Positions 25,506 to 34,213 of a stretch of DNA of 42,126 bases are shown here, one piece after another. Position numbers and translations under genes: made by a program. Each line of letters opens with the position of its first letter. Position 1 is the first letter of the stretch. The notes under the pieces were generated by a model. That model did not search any database. It saw only the letters and a list, made by a program, of their open reading frames with translations, and was not told the origin of the DNA. The stretch comes from an uncultured Clostridia bacterium (GTDB lineage Bacteria; Bacillota; Clostridia; Oscillospirales; Ruminococcaceae). The DNA is taken from contig CANQKY010000006.1 in NCBI GenBank assembly GCA_947624575.1, positions 1 to 42,126 on the forward strand, given 5' to 3'.

Positions 25506-27593
25506 ATGAGCAGTGTACCGGAAATTTTCGGCAGTATGGTATTCAACGAGACCGTGATGCGGGATCGTTTGCCGAAGGACACCTACAAGAAGCTGAAAGA
25601 GACGATCCAGAAGGGCAAAACGCTCGACGTCTCGGTTGCGAATGTGGTGGCGCACGCCATGAAGGAGTGGGCGATCGAAAAGGGCGCTACCCATTACACC
25701 CACTGGTTCCAGCCGATGACCGGCATCACCGCCGAGAAGCATGACAGCTTCATTTCCGCCGTGGAGGACGGGAATGTAATCATGAGCTTTTCGGGGAAGG
25801 AGCTGGTCAAGGGCGAGCCGGACGCGTCCAGCTTCCCGTCGGGCGGTCTGCGCGCGACCTTTGAAGCGCGGGGCTATACCGCATGGGATCCCACCTCTTA
25901 TGCCTTTATCAAACAGAATGTGCTTTGTATCCCCACGGTGTTCTGCTCCTATACCGGTGCGGTACTGGATAAGAAAACGCCGTTGCTCCGTTCGATGGAG
26001 GAGCTGAGCAAGCAGGCGCTTCGGCTGCTCAAGTTGTTCGGCATTCGTGCCAATCGGGTGATCACCACGGTCGGACCGGAGCAGGAATATTTCCTGGTGG
26101 ATAAAAAATTGTACGATCAGAGAAAGGATTTGATCTTCACCGGTCGTACCCTGTTCGGCAGTATGCCGCCAAAAGGGCAGGAGCTGGAAAATCACTATTT
26201 CGGCACCATCAAGGAGCGGGTCGCCGCTTATATGGAAGAACTGGACGAGGAGCTGTGGAAGCTGGGCGTTCTGGCGAAAACCAAGCATAACGAGGTGGCG
26301 CCCTCCCAGCATGAGCTGGCGCCGATCTTCTCGAACAGCAATCTGGCGACCGACCACAATCAGCTCACCATGGAGCTGATGCAGCGGATCGCAAAGCGGC
26401 ACGGACTGGTCTGCCTGCTGCATGAAAAGCCGTTTGACGGGATCAACGGAAGCGGCAAGCACAACAACTGGTCGATCTCCACCGATAAGGGGCTCAACCT
26501 CTTTGAACCGGGCAAGACCCCCGAAAAGAACGCGCAGTTCCTGCTCTTTATCGCAGGGGTCATCAAGGCGGTAGATGAGCATCAGGATTTGCTGCGGCTT
26601 TCGGCGGCGACCGCCGGCAACGATCACCGTCTGGGCGCGAACGAGGCGCCGCCCGCCATTCTTTCGATGTTCCTCGGCGAGGAATTGACCGACATTCTCA
26701 AAGCGATCGAGGCGGAGAACGAGTATCAGCCGCACGCCACCGCACTGATGGGCACCGGCGTGAATGTCCTGCCGGATATCCCGAAGGACACCACCGACCG
26801 GAACCGCACCTCACCGTTTGCCTTTACCGGCAATAAGTTTGAGTTCCGTATGCCCGGCTCCAACCAGTCGATCGCCGGTATCAACATCGTGCTGAACACC
26901 ATTTACGCCGATGTGCTGATGCAGTTTGCGGATCGTCTGGAAAAGGCGGAGGACTTCGACGCCGAATTGCACAGCCTGATCAAAGAGACGGTGAAGGCGC
27001 ATAAGCGGATCGTCTTTAACGGGGACGGCTATTCCGACGAGTGGGTCGAGGAAGCGGAACGGCGCGGGCTTTTGAACCTCAAAACCTCTGCCGACGCGCT
27101 GCCCCACTTTGCCGATCAGAAGAATATCGAGCTGTTTGTCCGGCACGGCGTGTTCACCGAGGACGAGATCGTTTCCCGCTGCGACATCATGCTGGAGGAG
27201 TACTGCAAGCTGGTACATATCGAAGCGCTCACCATGCTGGACATGGCGAAGAAGGATATCCTGCCCGCAGTCGCCTCCTATATGGACGATCTTTCCAATA
27301 CCGCGCTGCATAAAAAGGCGCTGAACGGCAAGATCAACTGCGATGCGGAGACCGATCTTGTCACCAGATTGTCCGACCTCTTTGCCGAAACCTATCATAA
27401 TATTGCGGTGCTGGAGCAGGCAGTCGCCGCGGTGAATACCGCAGACGGACCCAAGACCGAGTCGGCGGATTACCGTGACAAGGTGCTTCCCGCCATGGCG
27501 GCGCTCCGTGCCGGTGTAGATGCAATGGAGGAGCTGACTTCCGCTGAAAAATGGCCTCTGCCGTCCTATGGCGAGCTGTTGTTCGGCGTGTAA
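25506..27593 (+). CDS. glnN: Glutamine synthetase type III
   Basis: A 695-residue enzyme, the size of the GSIII class (about 700-730). FGSMVFNETVMRDRLPK and HWFQPMTGITAEKHDSF are GSIII N-terminal signatures; GPEQEYFLVD, KHNEVAPSQHELAP and NGSGKHNNWS carry metal, glutamate and ATP contacts. It joins ammonia to glutamate with ATP. The start follows TTAGGAGG. It heads a nitrogen-assimilation run that continues with the glutamate synthase subunits. The C-terminal helical extension (about 570-695) is present. Confidence 0.96.
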   Translation: MSSVPEIFGSMVFNETVMRDRLPKDTYKKLKETIQKGKTLDVSVANVVAHAMKEWAIEKGATHYTHWFQPMTGITAEKHDSFISAVEDGNVIMSFSGKELVKGEPDASSFPSGGLRATFEARGYTAWDPTSYAFIKQNVLCIPTVFCSYTGAVLDKKTPLLRSMEELSKQALRLLKLFGIRANRVITTVGPEQEYFLVDKKLYDQRKDLIFTGRTLFGSMPPKGQELENHYFGTIKERVAAYMEELDEELWKLGVLAKTKHNEVAPSQHELAPIFSNSNLATDHNQLTMELMQRIAKRHGLVCLLHEKPFDGINGSGKHNNWSISTDKGLNLFEPGKTPEKNAQFLLFIAGVIKAVDEHQDLLRLSAATAGNDHRLGANEAPPAILSMFLGEELTDILKAIEAENEYQPHATALMGTGVNVLPDIPKDTTDRNRTSPFAFTGNKFEFRMPGSNQSIAGINIVLNTIYADVLMQFADRLEKAEDFDAELHSLIKETVKAHKRIVFNGDGYSDEWVEEAERRGLLNLKTSADALPHFADQKNIELFVRHGVFTEDEIVSRCDIMLEEYCKLVHIEALTMLDMAKKDILPAVASYMDDLSNTALHKKALNGKINCDAETDLVTRLSDLFAETYHNIAVLEQAVAAVNTADGPKTESADYRDKVLPAMAALRAGVDAMEELTSAEKWPLPSYGELLFGV

Positions 27594-27604
27594 CACCACT
27601 GGAT

Positions 27605-27634
27605 TGAGCCACCTGTTGTAGTTCGGGTGGCTCA
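27605..27634 (+). terminator. Weak terminator or attenuator between glnN and the glutamate synthase genes
   Basis: TGAGCCACC (27605-27613) pairs with GGTGGCTCA (27626-27634), followed by TTTTATCCC. The stem is good but the T-run is short. It starts 12 bases past the glnN stop and no new promoter follows, so it probably lets part of the transcripts through and lowers downstream expression. Confidence 0.55.
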
Positions 27635-27668
27635 TTTTATCCCGATTTTGGCTGAAAGGGTGATGAAT

Positions 27669-28763
27669 ATGCTCAAAGAAGGACAGGTGCGGATTCCGTC
27701 CGGCTGCGCGATCGCCGCGGTCATCGATACGACCGGCGAGCGTTTCTCCGGCGAGACGATTATCCGCTCCATCGCGCTGATGCACGACCGCTCGAACGGA
27801 CTGGGCGGCGGCTTTGCGGCATACGGAATTTATCCCGAACACGCGGATTCCTATGCGTTTCATGTATTTTTCGATTCCGAGGAAGCCCGTCAGCAGTGCG
27901 AGGCTTTCCTGTTTGACCATTTCAATGTCGACGTAAGCGAGCCGATCCCCACCAAAAAGGTGCCGTCTATCACCGACGCGCCCGATATCCGCCGGTACTT
28001 TGCAAAGCCGAATAAGGTGCGTATGCGGGAAGCGGGTCTGGACGAAGCGGAGTACACCGCCCGCTGCGTCATTCGGATCAACGCCGAATTTGAGGGCGCG
28101 TTCGTCTTTTCCAGCGGAAAGAATATGGGCGCGTTCAAGGCGGTCGGCTATCCCGAAGATGTGGGCGAGTTTTATATGCTCGACCGGTATAAGGCATACC
28201 TCTGGACGGCGCACGGCCGTTTTCCGACCAATACGCCGGGCTGGTGGGGCGGCGCGCACCCGTTCACACTGCTTGACTGGTCGATCGTCCATAACGGCGA
28301 GATCTCCAGCTATGACGCCAACCGGCGGTATATCGAGCAGTTCGGCTACAAATGCAATCTGCAAACCGATACCGAGGTCATCACCTATCTGTTCGATCAT
28401 CTCTGTCGGCATCACGGGCTGGATCTCGATGTGGCGGCGGATATTCTTGCCGCGCCCGAATGGGACGAGATCGATGAGATGTCGCCCGATCAGCGGGCGT
28501 ATTTTACCGCGCTTCGGACGGTGTACGGCAGTGCGCTGGTCAACGGACCGTTTTCGGTCATTCTCGGCTCAAATCGGGGACTGCTTGCCATCAACGACCG
28601 GCTGAAGCTCCGTTCCCTCACCGCGGCGACCAAGGGCAATCGCGCCTATTTTGCCAGCGAGGAATCCGCCATTCGGGTGGTCTGCCCCGATCCCGAACGG
28701 GTCTGGGCGGTATCGGGAAGCGATCCGGTCTTTATCCCGCTGCATCTTTCCAAGGAGGATTGA
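27669..28763 (+). CDS. Glutamate synthase glutaminase (class II amidotransferase) subunit
   Basis: A 364-residue class II glutamine amidotransferase of the stand-alone GltB N-domain type. The nucleophile is probably Cys13 in RIPSGCAIAAVID, which must become N-terminal by removal of a 12-residue propeptide. AHGRFPTN, GGAHPFTLLDWSIVHNGEISSY and QTDTEVITY supply the glutamine site. It releases ammonia from glutamine for the FMN subunit encoded next. I chose ATG 27669, eight bases after AAAGGG; ATG 27663 is only two bases away from that site. The next gene starts three bases after its stop codon. Confidence 0.88.
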   Translation: MLKEGQVRIPSGCAIAAVIDTTGERFSGETIIRSIALMHDRSNGLGGGFAAYGIYPEHADSYAFHVFFDSEEARQQCEAFLFDHFNVDVSEPIPTKKVPSITDAPDIRRYFAKPNKVRMREAGLDEAEYTARCVIRINAEFEGAFVFSSGKNMGAFKAVGYPEDVGEFYMLDRYKAYLWTAHGRFPTNTPGWWGGAHPFTLLDWSIVHNGEISSYDANRRYIEQFGYKCNLQTDTEVITYLFDHLCRHHGLDLDVAADILAAPEWDEIDEMSPDQRAYFTALRTVYGSALVNGPFSVILGSNRGLLAINDRLKLRSLTAATKGNRAYFASEESAIRVVCPDPERVWAVSGSDPVFIPLHLSKED

Positions 28764-28766
28764 GGT

Positions 28767-30269
28767 ATGATGCGCTATTTTCAACCCGAATTTCATATCG
28801 TGCGGGACCCTGCACGCTGTATTCACTGCGGCTGCTGCGTGCGGCAATGCGCCAACGAATGCCATTATTTTGACGAGGACGGCAAAACGGTACTCTGTCG
28901 GGACGAATCCTGCGTAAGCTGTCAGCGGTGCGTCTGCCTTTGTCCGACCGGCGCGCTGCGGATCGAAAAATTCAAAAGCGATTATCGGGAGAGCGCCGTC
29001 TGGACGCAGCAGGTGCAAAAGGAAATTTGCCGTCAGGCTTCCACCGGCGGCACCCTGCTTTCCGCCATGGGGAATCCGAAGCCCTATCCCATTTACTGGG
29101 ACCATATGCTGCTCAACGCCAGTCAGGTCACCAATCCCTCTATCGACCCGCTTCGTGAGCCGATGGAGATTCGCACCTTTTTGGGACGGAAGCCGGATCG
29201 GCTTTCCTTCACCAAGGATAAAAAGCTGTTGACCGAGATGCCGCCTCAGATCAAGCTGGAAACGCCGATTCTCTTTTCGGCGATGTCCTTCGGCTCCATC
29301 TCGCTCAACGCCCACCGCGCATTGAGCGCGGCGGCAAAGGAGCTGGGTACTCTCTTTAACACCGGCGAGGGCGGACTGCACCCCGATCTGCACGATATGG
29401 GACAGTATGCGGTGGTACAGGTCGCGTCGGGACGGTTCGGGGTACATAAGGATTATCTCAATAACTCCGCCTTTATCGAGATCAAGATCGGGCAGGGTGC
29501 AAAGCCGGGCATCGGCGGACACCTGCCGGGTGAAAAGGTGAATGTCGAGGTCAGCAATGCCCGTATGATACCGGTCGGCTCCGATGCAATCTCGCCCGCG
29601 CCGCACCATGACATCTACTCGATTGAGGATTTGCGCCAGCTTATCTGGTCGCTCAAAGAGGTGACCGAGGGGAAAAAGCCGGTCTGCGTCAAGATCGCGG
29701 CGGTGCATAACTGCGCGGCGATCGTGTCCGGCGTGGCGCGTGCGGGCGCGGACATCATTGCGATTGACGGATTTCGGGGCGGCACCGGCGCGGCGCCGAC
29801 CCGAATCAGGGACAATGTGGGGATTCCGATCGAGCTGGCACTCGCAAGCGCCGATCAACGGCTGCGGGACGAGGGGATCCGCTCCCGCGTATCCCTGCTG
29901 GCGGCAGGACCGACCCGCAACGCCGCCGATGTTGTCAAAGCCATTGCGCTGGGCGCCGACGCGGTCTATATCGCTTCGGCGGCACTGATTGCCATCGGCT
30001 GCCATATGTGCCAGACCTGCAATACCGGTCGCTGCAACTGGGGGATCGCGACCCAGCGGGAGGACCTGACCCGTCGGCTGAATCCTGAGATTGCAAAAGA
30101 ACGGCTTGTCAATCTGGTCACGGCATGGAACCATGAGATCAAGGAAATGCTGGGCGGCATGGGGATCAACTCGCTGGATTCCCTGCGCGGCAACCGGCTG
30201 ATGCTCCGCGGGATCGGGCTGACCGAAAAGGAGCTGTCGGTGCTGGGTATCCGTCACGCGGGCGAATAA
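28767..30269 (+). CDS. Glutamate synthase FMN/Fe-S synthase subunit with ferredoxin domain
   Basis: A 500-residue protein. The N-terminus has two [4Fe-4S] sites, CIHCGCCVRQC and CVSCQRCVCLC (residues about 18-60). The central FMN-binding synthase barrel shows SAMSFGSIS, NTGEGG, GGHLPG, IDGFRGGTGAAPT and AAGPTRNAADVVKAIALGADAVY. A Cys cluster CHMCQTCNTGRC near residue 412 fits the 3Fe-4S site of glutamate synthases. It converts 2-oxoglutarate and channelled ammonia to glutamate using electrons from the Fe-S centres. AAGGAGG precedes the first ATG. The stand-alone form is typical of archaea and some anaerobes. Confidence 0.9.
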   Translation: MMRYFQPEFHIVRDPARCIHCGCCVRQCANECHYFDEDGKTVLCRDESCVSCQRCVCLCPTGALRIEKFKSDYRESAVWTQQVQKEICRQASTGGTLLSAMGNPKPYPIYWDHMLLNASQVTNPSIDPLREPMEIRTFLGRKPDRLSFTKDKKLLTEMPPQIKLETPILFSAMSFGSISLNAHRALSAAAKELGTLFNTGEGGLHPDLHDMGQYAVVQVASGRFGVHKDYLNNSAFIEIKIGQGAKPGIGGHLPGEKVNVEVSNARMIPVGSDAISPAPHHDIYSIEDLRQLIWSLKEVTEGKKPVCVKIAAVHNCAAIVSGVARAGADIIAIDGFRGGTGAAPTRIRDNVGIPIELALASADQRLRDEGIRSRVSLLAAGPTRNAADVVKAIALGADAVYIASAALIAIGCHMCQTCNTGRCNWGIATQREDLTRRLNPEIAKERLVNLVTAWNHEIKEMLGGMGINSLDSLRGNRLMLRGIGLTEKELSVLGIRHAGE

Positions 30270-30282
30270 GGAGGCGCAGCAG

Positions 30283-30726
30283 ATGAAAAAGGTAATTGCC
30301 AAAGAAAATCTTTGCTTAAACTGCCGCCTTTGCGAGGTGTACTGCAAAACGGCGCATTCCAAATCGAAGGACCCGCTGAGAGCCTATCTCAACGAGCCGG
30401 AGCTGCAATCCCGCATCACGGTCTGCGGCGACAATCAAAAAAGCGTGGCGGTGCAGTGCCGTCACTGCGATAACCCGAAATGCGTGGAAGCGTGTATCAC
30501 CGGCGCGATGCAGAAGGACCCCGTGACCGGCGTAGTCACCTGTGATGCGGAAAAATGTATCGGCTGTATGACCTGCCTTGCGGTATGTCCGTTCGGCTGT
30601 ATCAAGATCGGTGAAACGGCGGTCAAGTGCGATCTCTGCCAGGGCGAGGAAGAACCCGCCTGCGTGAAGAACTGCCCGAACCGCGCGCTTGTATATCTGG
30701 AGATGGGAGGAAAAGCAGATGCGTAG
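30283..30726 (+). CDS. Four-cluster ferredoxin-like electron carrier
   Basis: A 147-residue protein with sixteen or more Cys in four groups: CLNCRLCEVYC, CRHCDNPKCVEAC, CIGCMTCLAVC and CDLCQ...CVKNC. This is the HycB/DmsB-type layout that binds four [4Fe-4S] clusters. It most likely carries electrons between the FAD reductase encoded next (overlapping it by eight bases) and the FMN synthase subunit. GGAGG precedes the ATG. No signal peptide or membrane segment, so cytosolic. Confidence 0.88.
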   Translation: MKKVIAKENLCLNCRLCEVYCKTAHSKSKDPLRAYLNEPELQSRITVCGDNQKSVAVQCRHCDNPKCVEACITGAMQKDPVTGVVTCDAEKCIGCMTCLAVCPFGCIKIGETAVKCDLCQGEEEPACVKNCPNRALVYLEMGGKADA

Positions 30727-31987
30727 CTATCTGATTATCGGCGCTTCTGCGGCGGGGCTTTCGGCTGCACAGGAGCTTCGTGCGGCAGACCCGCAGGGGA
30801 AGATCACCGTTTTGACGGCGGAGGAATATCTTCCTTATTCCCGTCCGTCGATTTCTTACTATCTCAAATCCAAGGTCTCGGAGGAGGATATCTATCTCCG
30901 TCCGGCGGAGTTTTATTCGGAAAAGAAGATTGACGTCTTCACCGGTGCGCGGGTCACAGGGCTTGATCCTGCCGCCAAAACGGTGACGACCGCCGACGGC
31001 AGGCAGTTTTCCTACGATAAGCTCTGCCTTGCCACCGGTTCGCACCCCTTTGTCCCGCCGACAGAGGGGGTGGAGGGGAAGGAAAACGTCGTCACCTTTC
31101 TCGATTTTGCTTCGGCAAAACGGCTCAAGGAAATGGCTTCCCCCGAAAAGCACGCCGTTGTGATCGGCGCGGGGCTGATCGGCATGAAGGCGGCGGAGGG
31201 GCTTGTGAAGCTCTGCAAGAGCGTCACGGTGGTCGAATTGGCAGAAAGCGTGCTGCCCTCGATCCTCGACGCCAATTCGGCGGTCATGGTAAAGGAGCAT
31301 CTGGAGGAAAACGGCATCTCAATCCTGCTCGGGAACACCGTCACACGCGCCGATTCGCAGGGGGATACGATCACCTCGGTGGAGCTGAAAAACGGCGAAA
31401 AGCTCCCCTGTGATCTGCTGGTCATGGCGGTCGGCGTTCGCCCCGAAACCGCGTTGGCAGAAAAGGCGGGGCTTCGGGTCGAGCGCGGGATCACGGTCGA
31501 TCCTGAAACAATGCAGACTTCCGACCCCGATATTTACGCCGCAGGCGACTGCGTGACAAGCGTGGATATGTTAGACGGCAGTAAAAAGATCATTGCCCTT
31601 TGGCCCAATGCGGTGCAGCAGGGGAAGATTGCCGCGCGGCAGATGGCGGGAAAAGCCGACCGGCTGACCGAGAACTTTTCGGTCAATGCCATCGATTTTT
31701 TCGGGCTTCGCATCTGCACCTGCGGGCTGATCCATGCCGCGGGCGACCCTTATCGGGAGCTGGTACGGCGGGAAGGAAGCGTTTATAAACGGTTGATCGT
31801 AAAGGAAAATAAGCTCGTCGGCTTTGTGCTGATCAACTGTATCGAAAACGCGGGGATTTACACCGCGCTGATTCGCAGCGGCACCGATCTTTCCACCTTG
31901 CAGGGCGACCTTATGGATATGCCCACTATGCTGCTCTATTCGGAAGCGGAGCGGACGTCACTGTTATTGGGAGGTGAACCGGCATGA
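30719..31987 (+). CDS. FAD-dependent NAD(P)H oxidoreductase
   Basis: A 422-residue flavoprotein. The N-terminal FAD site is LIIGASAAGLSAAQELR and the central NAD(P) site is VVIGAGLIGMKAAEGL near residue 145; YAAGDCV near residue 277 closes the FAD site. Sequence type is the rubredoxin/nitrite reductase-like pyridine nucleotide oxidoreductases. In this cluster it probably supplies reducing power through the ferredoxin to the synthase subunit. The start ATG 30719, after GGGAGG, overlaps the ferredoxin stop; the frame from 30689 has no ribosome site. The 3' end overlaps the next ATG by four bases. Confidence 0.88.
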   Translation: MRSYLIIGASAAGLSAAQELRAADPQGKITVLTAEEYLPYSRPSISYYLKSKVSEEDIYLRPAEFYSEKKIDVFTGARVTGLDPAAKTVTTADGRQFSYDKLCLATGSHPFVPPTEGVEGKENVVTFLDFASAKRLKEMASPEKHAVVIGAGLIGMKAAEGLVKLCKSVTVVELAESVLPSILDANSAVMVKEHLEENGISILLGNTVTRADSQGDTITSVELKNGEKLPCDLLVMAVGVRPETALAEKAGLRVERGITVDPETMQTSDPDIYAAGDCVTSVDMLDGSKKIIALWPNAVQQGKIAARQMAGKADRLTENFSVNAIDFFGLRICTCGLIHAAGDPYRELVRREGSVYKRLIVKENKLVGFVLINCIENAGIYTALIRSGTDLSTLQGDLMDMPTMLLYSEAERTSLLLGGEPA

Positions 31988-32718
31988 AGATCACGGCAGG
32001 GCTGACCCCTTACGGAGAACTGAACAGGCAGGTGCGGGAAGCACTGGAGACGACCGACACGGTCACGCTGGAGAATGTCAATGGGCAGCGGTATATCGGC
32101 TGCGGGCTGGACGCCGGTAAAACGGTCACCATCTACGGTACGCCGGGCAACGATATGGCGTGCTATCTCAACGGCGGACGGGTCGAGGTGTTCGGCAACG
32201 GGCAGGACGCGGTCGGCAACACCATGAGCGGCGGCGAGATCGTGATCCACGGTCATGTCGGCGATGCGCTGGGCTATGCCATGCGGGACGGTGAAATTTA
32301 TATCGAGCAGGGCGTATCCTGTCGCGGCGGAATCCATATGAAGGAATTTGGCAAGATGAAGCCTGCGGTCGTGATCGGCGGCGTGGCGGGCGCGTTTATG
32401 GGTGAGTATATGGCAGGCGGCGTGATCGTGATCTTGGGGCTCGGAAAGAAGCCGGAGGACGATCTGTTCGGCAGCCATTGTGCCACCGGTATGCACGGCG
32501 GAAAAATCTATCTGCGCGGCGCCTACCCCGAGCATCATGTGAGCCGGAATATCGCCGTTTCCGCACTGAATGAGGAAGACCAAAAGGAATTGGACGGCTA
32601 TCTGCAAAAATACTGTGCCTATTTCGGCGCAGATATGGAGGAAATCAAAAGCGTTCCGTTTGTGAAATTCACACCGGAAAGCAGCCGCCCTTACGGGAAT
32701 ATGTATACCGCCAACTGA
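31984..32718 (+). CDS. Glutamate synthase GXGXG structural subunit
   Basis: A 244-residue protein made of the GXGXG right-handed beta-helix found at the C-terminus of large GltB: GRVEVFGNGQDAVGN, GGEIVIHGHVGDALGY, DGEIYIEQG and GGVIVILGLG. It links the amidotransferase and synthase sites structurally and is not catalytic itself. The start overlaps the FAD reductase stop (ATGA), suggesting translational coupling. With the other subunits here it completes a split glutamate synthase. Confidence 0.9.
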   Translation: MKITAGLTPYGELNRQVREALETTDTVTLENVNGQRYIGCGLDAGKTVTIYGTPGNDMACYLNGGRVEVFGNGQDAVGNTMSGGEIVIHGHVGDALGYAMRDGEIYIEQGVSCRGGIHMKEFGKMKPAVVIGGVAGAFMGEYMAGGVIVILGLGKKPEDDLFGSHCATGMHGGKIYLRGAYPEHHVSRNIAVSALNEEDQKELDGYLQKYCAYFGADMEEIKSVPFVKFTPESSRPYGNMYTAN

Positions 32719-32733
32719 TCGGGAGGGATCATC

Positions 32734-34167
32734 ATGCTTCACGGTCTGCATGAGGAATGCGGTGTGTTCGGCATCTTCGAGCCGAACACATCTTATGTCG
32801 CGCACACGACCTATCTGGCGCTCTATGCGCTTCAGCATCGGGGACAGGAGGCGTGCGGGATCGCGGTCAATGACGATGGCGTGTTCACCCATGAGCGAGA
32901 TGTCGGGCTGGTGCCGGAGGTGTTTACCCCCGAGCGGCTGGCGCATCTCGGCAAGGGGAACATGGCAATCGGTCATGTCCGGTATTCCACGACCGGCAGC
33001 ATCTCCCGCAATAACGCGCAGCCGCTGGTGATCCGCCATATCAAGGGAAATATGTCGCTGGCGCATAATGGCAATCTGGTCAATTCCGCCGAGCTACGCC
33101 GCGCCTTTGAACTGAAAGGCGCCATCTTCCACGCCACCACCGATACCGAGGTGATCGCCTATGCCATCACCTCTGCCCGTTTGACCTCGACGACCACCGA
33201 GGAAGCGATCGAGAAGGTGATGTATGAGCTCAAAGGCGCCTATTCGGTGGTGGTGATGACGGCAACCAAGCTGATCGCATTTCGCGATCCGCAGGGCTTC
33301 CGTCCGCTCTGCCTCGGGAAAACAAAGGACGGCGCGGTGGTCGTGGCGTCCGAAAGCTGTGCGCTCGACAGCATCGGCGCCGCATTCTGGCGAGATGTCC
33401 GACCCGGTGAGATTGTGGTGATCGACCGTGAGGGCGTGTCCTCCATCACCACCCATTGCGGGCAAAAGACCGCCATGTGCGTCTTTGAGTATATCTATTT
33501 TGCCCGTCCCGACAGCTTTCTGGAGGGGGTCAGCGTGCATACCGCACGCCGCCGTGCCGGACGGTTTCTGGCGCAGGAGTATCCGGTGGAAGCGGATATC
33601 GTGATCGGCGTACCCGATTCGGGGATCGACGCGGCAATGGGATATGCCGAGGAATCGGGGATTCCCTACGGGGTCGGGTTTATCAAGAACCGGTATGTCG
33701 GGCGGAGCTTTATCCAGCCGACGCAGGGACAGCGTGAAAGCGCGGTGCGAATCAAGCTGAACACGCTCCGCGCCAATTTAGAGGGAAAGCGGGTGGTGAT
33801 GATTGACGATTCGATCGTCCGCGGCACCACCAGCAAGCGGATCGCGTCGCTGCTCTGGGAGGCAGGCGTCAAAGAGGTGCATATGCGCGTTTCCTCTCCG
33901 CCCTTTATTGCTCCCTGCTATTTCGGCACCGATATCGACAGCAAGGATAAGCTGATCGCCTGCCGTTTGGGGAGTGCCGAGGAGATCGGCAGGGAGCTTG
34001 GCGTGACCTCGCTCGGCTATCTCAGCGTGGAGAATACCCACCGTCTGGCGGCGGAAGCGGGACTTCAGTTTTGTGACGGCTGCTTTACCGACCGCTATCC
34101 GGTCGAGGTGCCAAAGACGCCCGAAAAGAATAAGTTTGAACAAAAAATGGGGCAGATGGGTTTATAA
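32734..34167 (+). CDS. purF: Amidophosphoribosyltransferase
   Basis: A 477-residue first enzyme of purine synthesis: PRPP plus glutamine to phosphoribosylamine. The class II amidotransferase nucleophile is Cys9 (HEECGVFGIF) after a short propeptide; the PRPP site is VVMIDDSIVRGTTS near residue 350. Four Cys at positions expected for the Bacillus-type [4Fe-4S] cluster are present (AMCVFEY, APCYFG, FCDGC). GGGAGGG precedes the ATG. It follows the GXGXG subunit by 15 bases and is probably cotranscribed, an unusual place for purF, away from other pur genes. Confidence 0.95.
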   Translation: MLHGLHEECGVFGIFEPNTSYVAHTTYLALYALQHRGQEACGIAVNDDGVFTHERDVGLVPEVFTPERLAHLGKGNMAIGHVRYSTTGSISRNNAQPLVIRHIKGNMSLAHNGNLVNSAELRRAFELKGAIFHATTDTEVIAYAITSARLTSTTTEEAIEKVMYELKGAYSVVVMTATKLIAFRDPQGFRPLCLGKTKDGAVVVASESCALDSIGAAFWRDVRPGEIVVIDREGVSSITTHCGQKTAMCVFEYIYFARPDSFLEGVSVHTARRRAGRFLAQEYPVEADIVIGVPDSGIDAAMGYAEESGIPYGVGFIKNRYVGRSFIQPTQGQRESAVRIKLNTLRANLEGKRVVMIDDSIVRGTTSKRIASLLWEAGVKEVHMRVSSPPFIAPCYFGTDIDSKDKLIACRLGSAEEIGRELGVTSLGYLSVENTHRLAAEAGLQFCDGCFTDRYPVEVPKTPEKNKFEQKMGQMGL

Positions 34168-34213
34168 CACCCATTGCCGTTTGCTATCGTTTTTATAGAT
34201 GAAAGGAGGCTTT

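Noticed and set aside
26811-28415. 534-residue minus-strand frame opposite glnN and the amidotransferase gene
   Set aside because: It spans the ends of two well-supported plus-strand genes and has antisense-type composition.
28569-30362. 597-residue minus-strand frame
   Set aside because: Shadow of the FMN synthase gene and neighbours; no conserved domain phrases despite its length.
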